Part shown: positions 1-12,079 of the stretch, piece by piece
Position numbering within the stretch: the stretch's first letter is position 1
Layout: the number at the start of each line of letters is the position of its first letter
Source of the DNA: Sciurus carolinensis
Lineage: Eukaryota > Chordata > Mammalia > Rodentia > Sciuridae
Direction: 5' to 3'
Assembly: GCF_902686445.1 (NCBI RefSeq)
Contig: NC_062213.1
Span: 4,647,241 to 4,711,240, forward strand
Length of the DNA: 64,000 nt
The notes under the pieces: model-generated
Databases searched by the model: none
What the model saw: only the letters and a program-made list of their open reading frames with translations
Told to the model about the DNA's origin: nothing
Made by a program: the position numbers and the translations under genes

Positions 1-299
1 TCCATTTAAGCATTCATACTTGTCTCCTGAGCACACCGCAGTTTCTCAGTGGGGGCCGTATGCTAAGGGAGAATTAAAGCTTTATGTCTATTAATCTGTC
101 CTGTGTTTGGTTTGTTTTCCTTTGTTATTGAGCTGGCCATGCAGCTGTGATGTGCACCGGGTTTCAGAACCTCCAGCTTACGTCAGACCTCCACCTGGAC
201 TCATGGGACCTTCAACATTGGGACATTTGAGCCAGTCACTCCCAGAGTCCTTCTCTTGGTTTACCCTCCCAGGAGGGCTGTGCGAAGACCTGCAGTTAG
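1..299. other. Unclassified sequence at window edge
   Basis: I see no repeat family, exon or RNA here. An open frame beginning at 107 runs on to 481, but its product has no recognisable domain and its end is low-complexity, encoded by a T-rich tract. It may be the distal part of the antisense L1 that follows. Confidence 0.4.
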
Positions 300-1520
300 C
301 TCCTTCCCTTGGTCCCGATGTTGTAGCACACGTTCATTCTGGTTTTGGCAAATTTCCAATATTATTACTATTTTCAAAGAACACGCATTTGACTGATTTT
401 TTTCTGCTTTATGTTTTCTATTTCATTTATTTCAGTTCTTTATTTTTCCTCTTCTTATTTTTTTTTTTTTTGTCCAGATAACTTCTCTTTTCCCCTTCCT
501 AACAGAAGTAGTTGAGGTTATACATCTCTCTCCAGGGATTGCTTTTAGCTGCACTGCAAAAGTTTGGGTGGGTAAAACATTGTCTTTTTAATGTTGTGTT
601 CAAAATGCTTCTTTTAAAAACACTTTTTCTTTCACTCAGATTATTTAAAAGTATATTGCTTGATTCACAAATAGTGGGTAATTTTTCAAATAATCTTTTG
701 ATATGAATTTCTAGCTTAATTTTACTATAATTACAGAATTAATCTGAATAATTATGATCCTTTGAATTTCACCAAGGCTTATTTTGTGATCCATTATGTG
801 GGGAAAGCTGTGCGCAGTGTTCAATATGTGTCAGATAACTTTAGTTTGCTGTTTTGTTCTGGTTTTCTTTACCTCTATGGATTTTTTTTTTCTCTGCTTG
901 AGCTATCAGCTATTGTGAGATGTGTGATAAAATTTCCATTATCATTGTGAATTTCTTTATCTTTCCTTTTGGGTCTGTAAGTTTTTGCTGTATATATCTT
1001 GAAGCTAAATACACATCCATAATTGTTATTTCTTCCTGAAGATTTATCCCCTTTTTGATGAAGGAAAATATTCGAATCTATTAGTAAAGTTTTGTCTTTA
1101 AGTCTGCCTCAACTGACATTAGAACAGCTGGGCCTGTTTTTGTTTGGTTGATGTTTTCAGGATATCTGTGTGCTTCATATATTTCTCTGTTCTTTTAATT
1201 AAGGCATAATTCTTAAGAGCAAAAATATTTTCAGATTTGCTTTTACATATACTCTGGTGATCTGAGAGCCTTAATTGAAACATTTACTCCATTAAGAATT
1301 AAAATACACCGTACTATCCTTGGGGTGCTATCTGCTTCCTTATTATTTCTTTTCTAAATGGCCCATTTATTTATTGCATGTCCCGTCTCTCCCTCTCTTT
1401 CTGCCTTCTCTTAGATTGAAAATTATTGTTTCCTTTATCCTATTGAATGTTTGGTTACACATCTATTTTTCTAGTGGTTACCATGTGATTAGAATGTGGA
1501 TCCCTGATCTGCTGCACTCT
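300..1520 (-). mobile_element. Old LINE-1 (L1M-type) fragment, antisense
   Basis: The + strand reads as the complement of a decayed L1 ORF2 and downstream region. Diagnostic stretches are the segment around 820-1010, with 'gtctgtaagtttttgctg' near 975, then the run on to 'ataattgttatttcttcct' near 1020, and the T-rich block up to about 1500 ending in 'ctagtggttaccatg'. This order matches the antisense of old mammalian L1 as I know it. Stops and indels are everywhere, so no ORF2 product is possible. The distal part, 300-750, is less certain than 750-1500. Confidence 0.7.
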
Positions 1521-2255
1521 AAAATGACAGAAAAACCTGAAGGTAAGAACTGGAACATGAGTATTCTTGAGGTCGAGCATCAGGAGGATGCTGGGAAAGA
1601 ACTCATCTATATGAGGTTTGTAAAACATCAAGGATGCTGAAGGGAAACATACCACCCAGTAATTCCGCATCTAACAAAAATAACGTAGAAATGAAGGCAA
1701 CATAAAAATGCTTAAGAAAAACCACACTGTAGTATTAGCGTATCTTCACTAAACGTCAAAGGATGTGCTCCAGGCATCCCCCGTGATTCCGAGTGGAAAT
1801 CCATCCCCAAATGATCCCATATGAAAACAGGGACACCCAGGCCAGAAGGAAGAGCCAAGTTCACCGCAAACGCAGGAGCAAGGGTCATGTAAACAACGCA
1901 CAACGTGCAAGGGGGCAAGACGAGCTGGAGAGTTTCAAACTGCTGGATTCCACGAGGCGGATGCAGACGGGTCGGTGCGCAGCCTGCCGTGCTTTGCATG
2001 GGTGCTAAGTCCCGGCTGCGGTGGCCGCGCAGCTGCACACGTTCCCGTCTCCTAGGACCGTGCACTTGGCACTTAATGCATTTTCTTTAATGCAAATTAT
2101 AGATTTAAAAAGAAAAAATGAACTAAACACCCTGTCCAGATCCCTCCTGGGATGACCATGGCCATACTGAGCTCGTAGGGAGGCCTGGCCGAGGCGCAGG
2201 GGGCTGCCTGTGCAGGACGTGGGCTCCCAGGTCCCGGTGGCCTGACTTCCCATCC
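1521..2255. other. Unclassified sequence
   Basis: No family was recognised. The segment 1960-2060 is locally GC- and CpG-richer than its surroundings, but too short to call a CpG island. Short overlapping frames on both strands look like chance. Confidence 0.4.
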
Positions 2256-2259
2256 TTGG

Positions 2260-2420
2260 TCCTTCTCCATCTAGGTGAGTTTTGCTTTACAATTTTAAAG
2301 AGTTTTTCTCATATTCTTTGTGATGGACTTGTACATTGATTGGATTTATTCTTAGTTAACCTGTGTTTTGTTGCTATTAACCAGTGAAGCCTTCTGAAAA
2401 TTGACGTGTCTGACTGGCTT
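2260..2420 (-). mobile_element. Possible L1 fragment, antisense
   Basis: The stretch around 2335-2385, 'ggatttattcttagttaacc' followed by 'ttttgttgctatta', resembles the antisense of an internal L1 ORF2 segment. It is short and diverged. It could belong to the same old insertion as 300-1520 after rearrangement. Confidence 0.4.
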
Positions 2421-4545
2421 TGCCTGATGCTTAGACATGCTCTTGATTATTGAGTGGATTTCTCTTGGAAGTGTCCATTTCTCGGTGCTTCATTTCCCTC
2501 AGTGATAATATATGCCAGTTGAATTGTTGGAACTTGAGGTCCCTTACAGCAACATGACTATGTTTTTTCTTTTCTCTGGGCCTGCTAAAACCTTTGAGAA
2601 TGTCAAGGACACTTTTTAAAATTACATCACCAAAGACCTTTCTATTTCAGCTTAAAGCAGGCCCAGTCCCTGTCTGGGTCACATTAGGGCGATTTCCTCT
2701 GCGATTTATTCCTATTGTCTGAAAAGGCATTGTCTGCAGAGATGTTGCTTTAAAACCTGAAAACAAAACACCCTTTATTTTCCTTTTAGAAAACATAAAA
2801 TGTACTGATGGCAAAATATTTGTAAGATACAGAACTGTACAAGGGGAAAAGCAAAATCCTCCTGAAACCCCCTCTCACAGGGAACACCTCTAATCCATTC
2901 AGTACCCATTTCTCCCTTTCTTGGTGCTGAGCCTATTTATGCTGGCTGGTGCTCCGTCCTGAGAGGCAGACTGCAGGGCCGTTTCACAGCACTGAGCTCA
3001 TCCCCGTCACCCTTGCTGGAGACCCGCAGTGTCTTCCCATAGGTCTGGGATGAAGGCCTGGTCCTCCTGAGGGGCACTGCCCCAGGCCGTGCCTGGTATG
3101 CCCCTTCTTGAGCAGATGTGGCCCGTGCCTCATCCACCATCGCCTCAACTTGGTCCCACTGAAGTTCTGAATGCCAGCCCCTCCTGGCATCCCCGTGACT
3201 TTGTCCTTTTCTGAACTGGGATGCTCTGTCTCTAGTACAATCTCTTGCCTGCCACCAGGTGCCTTTGTGACCTACAGGACTCACGGGGGCAATGGCACAT
3301 TTTCTTTGGCTCTATATCTTTTTTCTGTTTTTGGCAGCGTCTGATCCATTGTAGGGGAGGGTTTGATATCATGGCTTGAGTTATTGTTTTCTCCCATCAC
3401 CCTGTGATAGGTGCATGCAGACTTAGGGGTCAGTCCTGACCTCTTTAGTTCTTCAAAACCACCTGTAATACGACATCATCTGGGAGCTGGATGGTCCCTG
3501 GCTTTGGTCTTGGGGAGTTGCTGGGGTGCCTGACTTTGAGAGGTAAACCTGGACATTTATCAGGAGGCAGGACTAAGGTGGGGATGTCTAGGCGTGGCAG
3601 ATTATGGAATCATTTTTGCAGGTCCTGGTAAATTTGGAGGAAGGCTATAGCCTACATAAATGACTGGGGTTTGAAAAACAAGTGCAATTGGTTTCAGGGC
3701 AGGTGAGACACTATATGAAATGCATCATCAAACCCCCAAGGTTTTTTGGATCTGTCCTTACTGTGCAGGGATCAGGGCCACTGAGGTCCCAAGGTAGCAC
3801 TCATTCCGTCCCAGCCCCAGTGTGGAGGCAGCCACCGGGAGGCAGCTCCAGATGGGGACCCAACATGGCAGGAAGGTCTGGGGTCCAGCCCTACGTCTAC
3901 CATGTGGGGAAAGATTCTGCACATCTGCAGCTCCCTCAGAATTCATGCCTTGCCCCTCATGCTTGTGGATAGGGGTCTGAGAGGTGCTCGATCAAGTGGC
4001 CTGGATATGGATTTGGGGACTTTGCACCTTGCTGGGCTAGAACAGCAGCACGAGGAAGCGCTTCTGTGCATAGAATTTGAAAATAAAATTTTGCATTAGA
4101 TCCTGGCTCATCACGTCCTGGCCATGTGACCACCCTTTTCATTTGGTTCCTTAACGTTGATTTGAAAAATGAGAGGAATCACGGAGGCTTCCTTGAATAA
4201 GTGGAGCAAACACGAGTCACTGGGCACACCCCGCGTGTGGCAGGAGCACACTGATGTCAGCACACAGGTCTGCCAGCACCAGACCACCCACCTTGTGCCC
4301 TGCTGTCCTGCAGGCTTACAAGGGCCGGTGTGTTGTGGCCCTTGAGTTGGAGAACGTGGAGCCGGAAAGACTCTTAAAGACTACCTAGGTCACCCCAGCG
4401 TGCTGATGAGAGCGGAGGAGACATTCCTGGCTCCAAGTCCAGTGCCCATATAGGTTCTTCCTAGCCTTGGCTTCCTCCCAGGAGTAAATCATACCATGAA
4501 TCTTGGAGAATTGAATGATTATGAAAACTACATTAAGGTTTTAAA
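2421..4545. other. Mostly unclassified, with a possible repeat at 2780-2925
   Basis: The A-rich stretch 2780-2925 ('aatgtactgatggcaaaata') resembles a common old mammalian interspersed repeat, but I cannot name the family. From 2930 to 4545 I see nothing I can support. The antisense open frame 2937-3284 has no domain. Confidence 0.35.
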
Positions 4546-4549
4546 TGGG

Positions 4550-4770
4550 AACACCTAGACCCTAGTCTTGACTCTGTTGTTGCGAGCTGTGTGGCTTTGG
4601 ATGGGCATTAACCCAATATGCTTGCAAGAGCACTGGATAAGGAATCAGGAGACTGCTTTCTAACCACCATTCTCTTCCAGTTTTTGTGTGACTTCGGGCA
4701 AGTTGCTTTGCCTCTCTAATCTTGAGTATTATCTATAAAATGAGGGAACCGAACCCCAAGTTTGCAGAGA
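4550..4770 (+). mobile_element. MIR SINE, sense (possibly two adjoining pieces)
   Basis: The conserved MIR core is seen at 4691-4710 ('acttcgggcaagttgctttg'), followed by the 'ctataaaatgaggga' motif. A second, weaker core-like stretch lies at about 4560-4615, so this may be two MIR fragments or a split copy. MIR is an ancient tRNA-derived SINE mobilised by L2 and is inactive today. Confidence 0.7.
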
Positions 4771-4849
4771 TCTCATTTTTTTGGCATTTAAGTATTTCTA
4801 TTGAGAGAACAGTGGAATAACCAGTCTTTCCCCCCACATTTCTTATTGG

Positions 4850-5000
4850 TACATTCTAATTGTACTTAATAGTGGGATTTGTTCTTATATATTCATGCAT
4901 ACATATAATATAACAATATAATTTGGCCAATATCATTCCTAGTATTTTCCCTGGAATAATTAGTAATAAGTGTTCAAGTCTATAAATTTTGATAAATGTA
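4850..5000 (-). mobile_element. Sciurid-type L1 3' end, antisense
   Basis: The stretch 'attctaattgtacttaatag' followed by a TA-rich run and 'aatttggccaatatcattcc' (about 4853-4939) is the antisense of a 3' end that I associate with squirrel L1 copies. It is one of the lineage clues. It abuts older antisense L1 sequence downstream. Confidence 0.5.
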
Positions 5001-5039
5001 TACAGTCATGAACCTAGAAGTCAGGATCTGGAAAATTCT

Positions 5040-6300
5040 GCTATTCTACCATCGAGTTAGTGCCCATCTCCCATAGGCAAACCGTGTTCTGATTTCTTTC
5101 ATCACGGACCTGTTTTCCAATCGATGTGAGCAGAGTAACAAGCCACATGTACTCTCCTCCTGTGCCTGGCTTCCTGTGCTGAGCTCCTCCTCTGTGGGGC
5201 AGTCCACCGTGCTCTGTGTCAGTGGCTGGTCACGCCTAGTCCTACTCCAGTGTAGGGGCATATTGCCACGGGCTTTTGCATTTTCTTTGAGTATTCTGGT
5301 TGTCTCCAGTGGTTCGCTATCATGAAATAAATTCCTGCAAATACACTGATGCAAATACTTTGTGGCCGTAATTTCCCATTTCTTCTGGTTAAATGCGGAG
5401 GAGGAGAACCACGGAGCCACATGGTGGATTTCTGCTTCACTTGTAGCTAGCTGATGGCTCTCCGGGGGCCGACCCTTCACATGCTAACTGGTAGCTATGA
5501 GGTATAGGTACACGTCAATATTTGGTGACCTCAGCTTTTAAGCTGCAGTCATTCTTCTGGGAGAGAAACAACATATCTGTCATGATTTTATCTACCTCTC
5601 CAGGGTAGCTAGGGATTCTGGGCCTTTGCATGAGATGCTCATTCACCATCTTGACCTCTTCTGAGGCGTTATTCAAGTCTTTAGTCCATTTTTCAGTAGG
5701 ACTATTAGTCTTATTAGTGATTTGAAAAAGTTCTTATATATTCTGGACACAAGTTCTTTGTCAGACATTTGAATTTTGATTACTTTTTCCTATCTGTGAT
5801 TGACTCTTTATTATTCTAATCCTTTGTTGTAAAATTAGCCCTTCTAGTTTTAATTCAATTAAAAATGCTTTGAGTCCATATTCCCTATTCAAAAGATTTT
5901 TTTTTCTTATCTAAGAGTTGTGAGATTTCTTCTGTATTCCTTTCTAGAAGCTTTAGAATTTGAGCTCATGTTAGTTAGGTCTGTGATCCATCTTGAAATA
6001 ATTTTTCTGTAGAACATGAGGAAAGGCTTGATTTTCCCCTTCTATGCATCTCCAGCTTTTTCTGCTCCACTTGTTGAAGCACTCCATTGCAATATCAAAT
6101 AACAAATGATCGATCACTTGGTCTTGTTCTTGTTTTCTGCTCATCTTTCTCCTGCTCTCACATACTGTAGCTTTGTGTTACATCTTGGTGTCAGGTAGTA
6201 TGAGTAGTCCAGCCTTTTCTTCTTCAAGAAATTTTCTTTTTGTCTAGTTCAGGTCTTTTGCATTCTCATATATTTTTAGAAACAACTTAGCCCATCTTAA
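5040..6300 (-). mobile_element. Old L1 fragment(s), antisense
   Basis: The block 5270-5400 ('ataaattcctgcaaatacac', 'aatttcccatttcttctgg') and the long T-rich block 5640-6290 ('gactctttattattctaatc', 'gtgatccatcttgaaataa') have the character of antisense L1M ORF2 and 3' region. The order suggests at least two pieces. The antisense open frame 5046-5480 falls in this block and is probably repeat-derived rather than a gene. Confidence 0.6.
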
Positions 6301-6344
6301 TAATAACTTAAATTTAGAAGCACTAAATATTAATAATAAATACT

Positions 6345-6545
6345 TGGGAAATGTAGCTATGTGCTGGGCAAGATGCTGAGTGCTTCAGGTATGTGGTCCA
6401 TCACATTTACTCTTCACACCACCTTCAGAAATGGGTGCTATTATCAAGATGCTTTTATGGATGAGAAAATGGAAAATGAAGGTAATGTTCAAGTTTCAAG
6501 ACCAGTCCTCTCTTCCTCCAAATTCAGTGGTCCTGACCCCTACTT
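6345..6545 (-). mobile_element. MIR SINE, antisense
   Basis: The order 'gtgctgggcaagatgctgag', then 'cacatttactcttcacacc', then 'atggatgagaaaatggaaaa' is the antisense reading of a MIR from its 3' tail through its core. Confidence 0.65.
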
Positions 6546-6549
6546 AAGG

Positions 6550-8395
6550 ACCCTCTTGAGCAATCCTTGCAATATTTCCAATTAATATTGTAACAGGGAC
6601 TTGATTTTTTATTAATCACAAATAAGTGAAGTTTCATAGCATTGGGGATGGAGAACAAGCCATCAGTCAAGCCCCTGGGAGGACTCGGACAGAGCGACAA
6701 TGAACACAGGCATCCGCAGGAGTGACCAGCACCCTGCAGCTGAAGAGAAGCCAGGAGGGTCCTTGGTGAACTTACTGTGAATTGAAACACATCCTTCTCC
6801 TGCCATGGTGAGCAGGCTGTGTCTGCGCTGTCTTTGTACGTAAGCCTTGAGTCTACATCTAGGGTCAGTCTTAGTTCTAAATCATAGGGAAGTCTTTGTT
6901 GATACTTCCTTGTGGTTGGTGAAGGGCTTATAGAATATACAGTGGCAGGAAGACAGTGCTTGGAAATCAGATTAGAGGAATGTGTGAAGATTCAGAATTA
7001 CTTTGGCTCCAAAACTTTCAGTCTACCCAGGCCTATTGTGGTCCAGAGTGGAGACGGGGCAGGCTTTGGGAGGACTAAGTGCTAAGGAGTGTGTAGGGGA
7101 TCTCATTTCCTCTGACCCCGTGGAGTGTGGAGTCTGGGAGGCTCACCTGTCACCCAGAAGAGGCTCTGCTACAGACTGCAATAAGGGAGGGACACCTCTT
7201 TCCAGACGCATCCCTGCTAGATGCAGAGTTTGGAGATGTGCTGGGACAACTAAGAGCCCCTTCTAAAATGCCGCAAGCACCCTGTGACCCTCACTGCTGT
7301 TCTGATCCTCCTTGAGTCAACTGTGAGAAAAATTCCCACCCCATCCACCCGAGGTGTACTGCCGTACAGGGTTCCATTCCTTATTCTGTCCTTTGGGATG
7401 AGAAGGACCAGGCAAGGGCACTCTAAGGCTGGGCTTCCCCACAACCGCCTGCACGACCCAGCCTCCCTGGGCACGTGCGGGACACCTGCCGCCTGCCATG
7501 GCCTTCTCCACGGGGTGTCGTGTTTCCTACTCACAGGCTCCCGTGGGTGTATCAGTGGTGTTCTCCTTCTCTCCGTTGTGTTGGCGAAGAGGGTGTTGGG
7601 GTTACAGATGATGATGTTTCTGAATTCAGAGTCAAAGACAGAGATTTATGAGCAGGAAGCATGGGCCACGGTCCTGGACCCCTCCAGTTGTGACCTGCAT
7701 CTTCACATGTGTGCTAATGATCTTTACTTAGAAGGGGATCAGCAATCTCCATCGGATCATCTGAGGGGACTCCAGGACCCCAGAATGGAAGAGAAGAGAG
7801 CAGAGCTTGCAGGCTGGACACGTGAGCATTGTGGGACCAGCTAGAGCAAGAACTCATGAAGGAGAGTGGATGAAACATTCGCTTTGCACCACTGACGGAA
7901 GTCCTGTGTCTGAGCCCACATGTCCTGAGCCTGGCTTCTGTCTTGACAGGGATTCTTTCTTCTTTCCACCCCGCCAGCAGCTCTTTCAAGAGGTAGAATC
8001 AGAGCTGCTTGTAATGAGAAACTGGAAAGAGAAGACATCTCGCCACTTAGCAGTCATAGCCTCTGAGAGCCCATCTGGGGAAGGCGACAGTTTTCTACCA
8101 TCTCTGGCCTCCTGGAGGTGGTCCTCAGCTATGCGGGAAATTGGATTCAACTCCATTGCCCTTCCTCTGCATCCTGCCCAGCCGACAAGCACGCCTTGGG
8201 AAAATGAGCGGGATCCTGAAGCAGCCCTTTGCTCTGGCTGGGTCTGCATTATTGGTGGGCAGGTCCAAGGAAGTACAGAAGCCTGTCAGGGGCTGTTGTG
8301 CATCTGATATGGACACTCTCCACTGTGGTTGTTGCATTATTTAGAATTCAGAATCCAGAGGCTTCTGGAAGCAAAGCTGAGCTCTCTTCACTCTT
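6550..8395. other. Unclassified, more GC-rich sequence
   Basis: Composition shifts here from AT-rich to GC-richer. Several open frames overlap on both strands, the longest 7284-7844 (+, 186 codons) and 7807-8307 (+, 166 codons). Neither has a recognisable domain, and each is overlapped by open frames on the other strand, which is typical of chance frames in GC-rich DNA. Confidence 0.4.
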
Positions 8396-8399
8396 TGGA

Positions 8400-8580
8400 A
8401 CTTACCTTCCTATTCTGTAAGGTCAGAAATTGGACTAGATGTTTCCCAAGATAGCTTCTGGCTCTTAGATTCTCTCTACTCCAGCCACAGTCTCTTCAAG
8501 ATGAAAGATCAGAGAGGGTGATCAATTTTCCAAGATCACAAAGTGAGTTAGTAGAAAGCCTAGGTGGGAACTTAGGTACA
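8400..8580 (-). mobile_element. MIR-like fragment, antisense
   Basis: The stretch 8505-8560 ('atcaattttccaagatcaca' at 8521) corresponds to the antisense MIR core. The preceding 'aaattggactagatgtttcc' (about 8427) resembles an old MIR-related or L2-related tail. Divergence is high. Confidence 0.5.
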
Positions 8581-9610
8581 TGAAGGGAAGAACCGGTTTC
8601 TGCAGAGGTACATTAAGCCAATGATTCTAAAAGTAAGTTTCCAAACCAGGCAACGTGCTTCCCTTCTGGTCCTTGGTTCCTCTGCCTGTGGTCACCTTTA
8701 CCAGAAAGAAGAGGGGACACCCACAGCAAGGGATCCAAATCTCAGCCACCAACCCTGAAGTTTATGTTTGTAGGTTGTGTCATTTCTATTTGTCAATTTA
8801 TAATTAAAGAAGAAGAAAAGCTTCCTGCTTGCCCATTGTCTTTCTGAAAGAGAAGGGGCTGTTGGCAAATTCCCCTCAGTGGAAAGTCCTTTGTTCAGGG
8901 GTGACAGCCCTCAAGGTGGCTTTGCTCCCCCCCTCTGATCCTGTCAGCAAGGGAAAGCCCTTTGAGCGCCTAGAGGGCAGCCTTCCTCATTGTCATTTGT
9001 CACAGCACACAGTTGCCTGCCAGGGACGTTGTGGAGTCAGCCACCCAGAGCGATGGTGTGCCTGTGGCCAGAGTGGGCACTGCTGCAGGCTCTGGGACAA
9101 GATGCCACAGGCGTTGCCCCGGCGTGTCCCCCGCCCCAGGAGTGCTATTCAACACAGAACTTGCTGCATGATAGACACTGTGCGGACCAATCAGGATGGA
9201 GGCCAGGCTAGGGCGGCCACCAGGCCTCCCTGGAGGGGCAGGCCGAATACAGGCCCCAGGTCGCCATCTCTCAGAAAGGAAGCAGGGTCAAGGAGCTGAG
9301 CCAGCTCTACCATCCAGAGCAAGGTGCAAGGAGAGCTCAGACCCAGGTCTGCCCGAACTAAGCCCCACCTGCCTGCAGGAGGGCAGAGAAGATTTGTTTT
9401 ATGTTTGGCCAAACTAATACCTTCTGGAGGGTGCAGGGCTGGGGAACAAGCCAGTGAACTTCCTTCTTAGCTGTTGTTCAGAGTCTTAGTCTGATACTGT
9501 CTCATCTCAGGGCCCTGGTTTGTATTTCCCAAGGGGCAAGGGGTCCTGAAGGAGGAGACTCTGCTGTTTTCTTAAACACAGAGCACTCAACATTGCTGAT
9601 TCGCTTTCTA
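8581..9610. other. Unclassified GC-rich sequence
   Basis: No repeat or exon was recognised. A CCAAT-type motif ('gaccaatcagga', about 9184-9195) sits in a moderately CpG-containing stretch, 9100-9260. Without a TATA box, initiator or transcript evidence I do not call a promoter. Overlapping open frames on both strands look like chance. Confidence 0.4.
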
Positions 9611-9613
9611 TTG

Positions 9614-9816
9614 TTGTTACTGGGTATTGAACCCAGGGGTGCTTAACCACTGAGTAACATCCTCAGCCCTTTTTTAATATTTTATTTGGTGACAGAGCCT
9701 GGCTGAGTTGCTTAGGGCCTCCTTGCTAAGTTGCTGAGGCTGGTTTTCAACCCACGATCCTCCTGCCTAGCCTCCCCGACTACTGGGATTATAGACAAGT
9801 ATCACCACGTCCAGAC
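9614..9816 (-). mobile_element. ID/B1 composite SINE, antisense
   Basis: The + strand shows 'tgggtattgaacccaggggt' at 9621-9640, then 'gagtaacatcctcagccct', then a T-rich linker, then 'gctaagttgctgaggctgg' and 'ctactgggattatagacaag'. This is the antisense of a SINE joining an ID-like part to a 7SL-derived B1-like part, the kind typical of squirrel genomes. It is about 200 bp and near full length. I found no clear target-site duplication, and the divergence suggests it is not recent. Confidence 0.75.
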
Positions 9817-9819
9817 TGA

Positions 9820-11160
9820 TTTTGTCTTTTGGAGAAAGTCCCTCTCTGGGTCCCTTGGATGCCTCCTGACCTTAGGAGCTGGAAGCTTGATGGTGGCCTC
9901 AACTGGGCCCCTTACTCTTAGAAGTAGATGGGATTCCAGATTACATGACCAGTCAAATCAGTATTTCCTAAAACAGAAGCTAGATATGTCCCGAGGGGGC
10001 TCTCTCTGGGCCCTGACGTAAAACTACACCATATACCCCTTCCTGCATTGAGACAGCTCTTTGCAACTTGCAGAGCACTTCATGAGCTCTTTATAATACT
10101 GTGACTCTCAGTTAATACTGCTGTATTGTTATTGTTTTTGTTCTGCATGTGTGGAGCTGAAGCCCAATGTGGATGCACGGACCTGTCCAGTTTCAGAAAG
10201 GAAGTGTGGCCATGTTTGGATTGTCCCAGTTCTGGATAGTACCATTCGTGGAGGGGTAGAAGCTGGAGTCTGATACAAGGAAGGCAACCAGGCTTATGGG
10301 AGGCTGGGAAATGCTCCATGCGTTCATTCAGTGACCAAAGGAAGCCCTTCTCTGGTGGATCTTGTATTTCTGTGTGTTGGGGGTAGGGCAGGACTTTACT
10401 CATAAGTTCTATAAAGAAAAGGAAAGTAGTAAAGAGCAGGGGAGGCAAGGTGGCCCCCGCACAGAGCGCAAAGGCGCTGCAGGGCACGAAACTCTGACCC
10501 CAGGACAAGAGCCCCATGAGGCTAGACTAGAGGCATGGAGTGTGGGGGGACAGAGTCAGAGTCAGCTGGAGAAGCACGTGTGGCCCAGGCCAGCCACGAT
10601 GGACTCTGTGACGTGTTCTGGGTGTGCTGAGAAAACCCAGTTGGTTTTGACCACATTCAGATGGTTCAGAGGAACTGGAGTTGAGAGACTGGGAGGACAG
10701 AGGTTCTTAGTTTGACCACTGCTGTAAACCTGAAGCTCTTTTACGGAGTAGAGGTCTCTCTCAGATGTAAGCAGCAGATCCAGGAGAAGGGGACAGAAAT
10801 GCTGCTCTCCATTTGGGCCCGGATGTAACAGAGTTGTCAAGATGCTGCAATGAGGAGCTGTGAGTGCCTCTCCTGGAGGGTGTCCAGCAGAGCAGAGGGT
10901 GTGCGTCTGCCCGTCGGCCAGCAGGGTCCGAGGACATTTCTGAACTGAGGGCCCCACTTAGGTCACACAGCCTCACATTCTAAACCTCGTCCCTGGGGAT
11001 CTGAATGTTTCTCCACTCAACATTATGAAGCCATGCTCTTGGAATGTGTAGGTCGACTCTTCCTGCTCGGTTTCTAAACACATAACTAGCAGTCCCAACT
11101 ACTTCTGCCAAAATGGAAGTTGACTTATTAATCAGACAAAGCACAGTTATCACAAGAAAG
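9820..11160. other. Unclassified sequence
   Basis: No family was recognised. The open frames 10080-10517 (-, 145 codons) and 10562-10957 (-, 131 codons) show no domain, and each is overlapped by frames on the opposite strand or in a second frame. I treat them as chance. Confidence 0.4.
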
Positions 11161-11164
11161 TTCA

Positions 11165-12075
11165 CATTAAATGTATTCTAAAAATTCTGGATCAACTCTC
11201 TTGACATTTTCTATCTGCCCCTATTGAGAACTCACTCATTAGCCAGTAGACATCTGCCAATCAAAACATGGATTGATAGAGGTTTGATCACTTGGTGGCA
11301 CATGGATCTTATTGGAATAAGAGACAACAGTCCATCATGACTAGGGCTGACACATATGCTTAGTGTACATTTGCCTTTCACCCTCAGTACCTTGGCCAGC
11401 ACCCTGTCCTATAAGCCCAGCACCATCTAGAGTCACGATACAGAACTCTGTGTGGCATTGGTCCAGACCAAGGGTCCCCTGTACCCCTACCACAAAGTAG
11501 AAGTGGCAGTAGCTCATGTGATTTGCTGGTCCCATGGTAGACCAGACCAGAAGTGGCCTACCTTATTGAGTCCTCAAATGACTTAACAATACACAGCAGA
11601 CCTCAGCTTGGAAATGAATCCTTAAACCAACAGACATGGTGTGATACTGTCTCCAATGTATAGAAGTCACGGGTCAGGGAACCTTGGGTTGGAAACAGGA
11701 GTGGTCCTGTTCTCTGTCACTCCGGTCCTGTTCTCTGTCAGTCCCAGGGACCTGTGTGAGGACTGTGCACTCCTCTTCCTGAGAATTCGGGCTCCATGGG
11801 TCTAGCAGTCCTACATCCCAGAGGAAGCTTCTACCAGGGCATGCAGCAAGAGCCCCACTGCATGATTACATGAGATTCCTTGTGCCAGTTGATCAGCCAG
11901 TGCGGAGAATCAGGTGCAACTGATACTGTCCCCAAGCACTGAAGACGAGGAACCTAGAGCATGTGGAAGAGGACAGAGATAATGGGTATCAGTTGTGGCC
12001 TTGGGACCATTGGCAAGGGCTGTAGTTCATCCCACTAAAGTTCCTTCATGAAGTTTCCCCAGAAAGGAAACAACT
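11165..12075 (+). mobile_element. LTR-retrotransposon internal region (ERVL/MaLR-like)
   Basis: The block 11385-11720 reads like the internal, post-polymerase part of an old ERVL/MaLR element in sense orientation ('agaccagaccagaagtggcc' about 11540, then 'gagtcctcaaatgac'). It is heavily mutated and has no long frame. A small 21-bp tandem duplication (11703-11744) lies within it. I did not identify flanking LTRs, so boundaries are approximate. Confidence 0.45.
11703..11744 (+). repeat. Two-copy 21-bp tandem duplication
   Basis: The 21-base word starting 'ggtcctgttctctgtca' occurs at 11703-11723 and again at 11724-11744 with a single C/G difference near the end. This is a simple local duplication. 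Confidence 0.85.
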
Positions 12076-12079
12076 GGGG

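Noticed and set aside
7284..8307. Overlapping + strand frames (186 and 166 codons) as coding exons
   Set aside because: Opposite-strand frames of similar quality cover the same bases and no protein family is recognisable.
9184..9195. CCAAT-box promoter
   Set aside because: A lone CCAAT motif without a CpG island, TATA box, initiator or transcript evidence.
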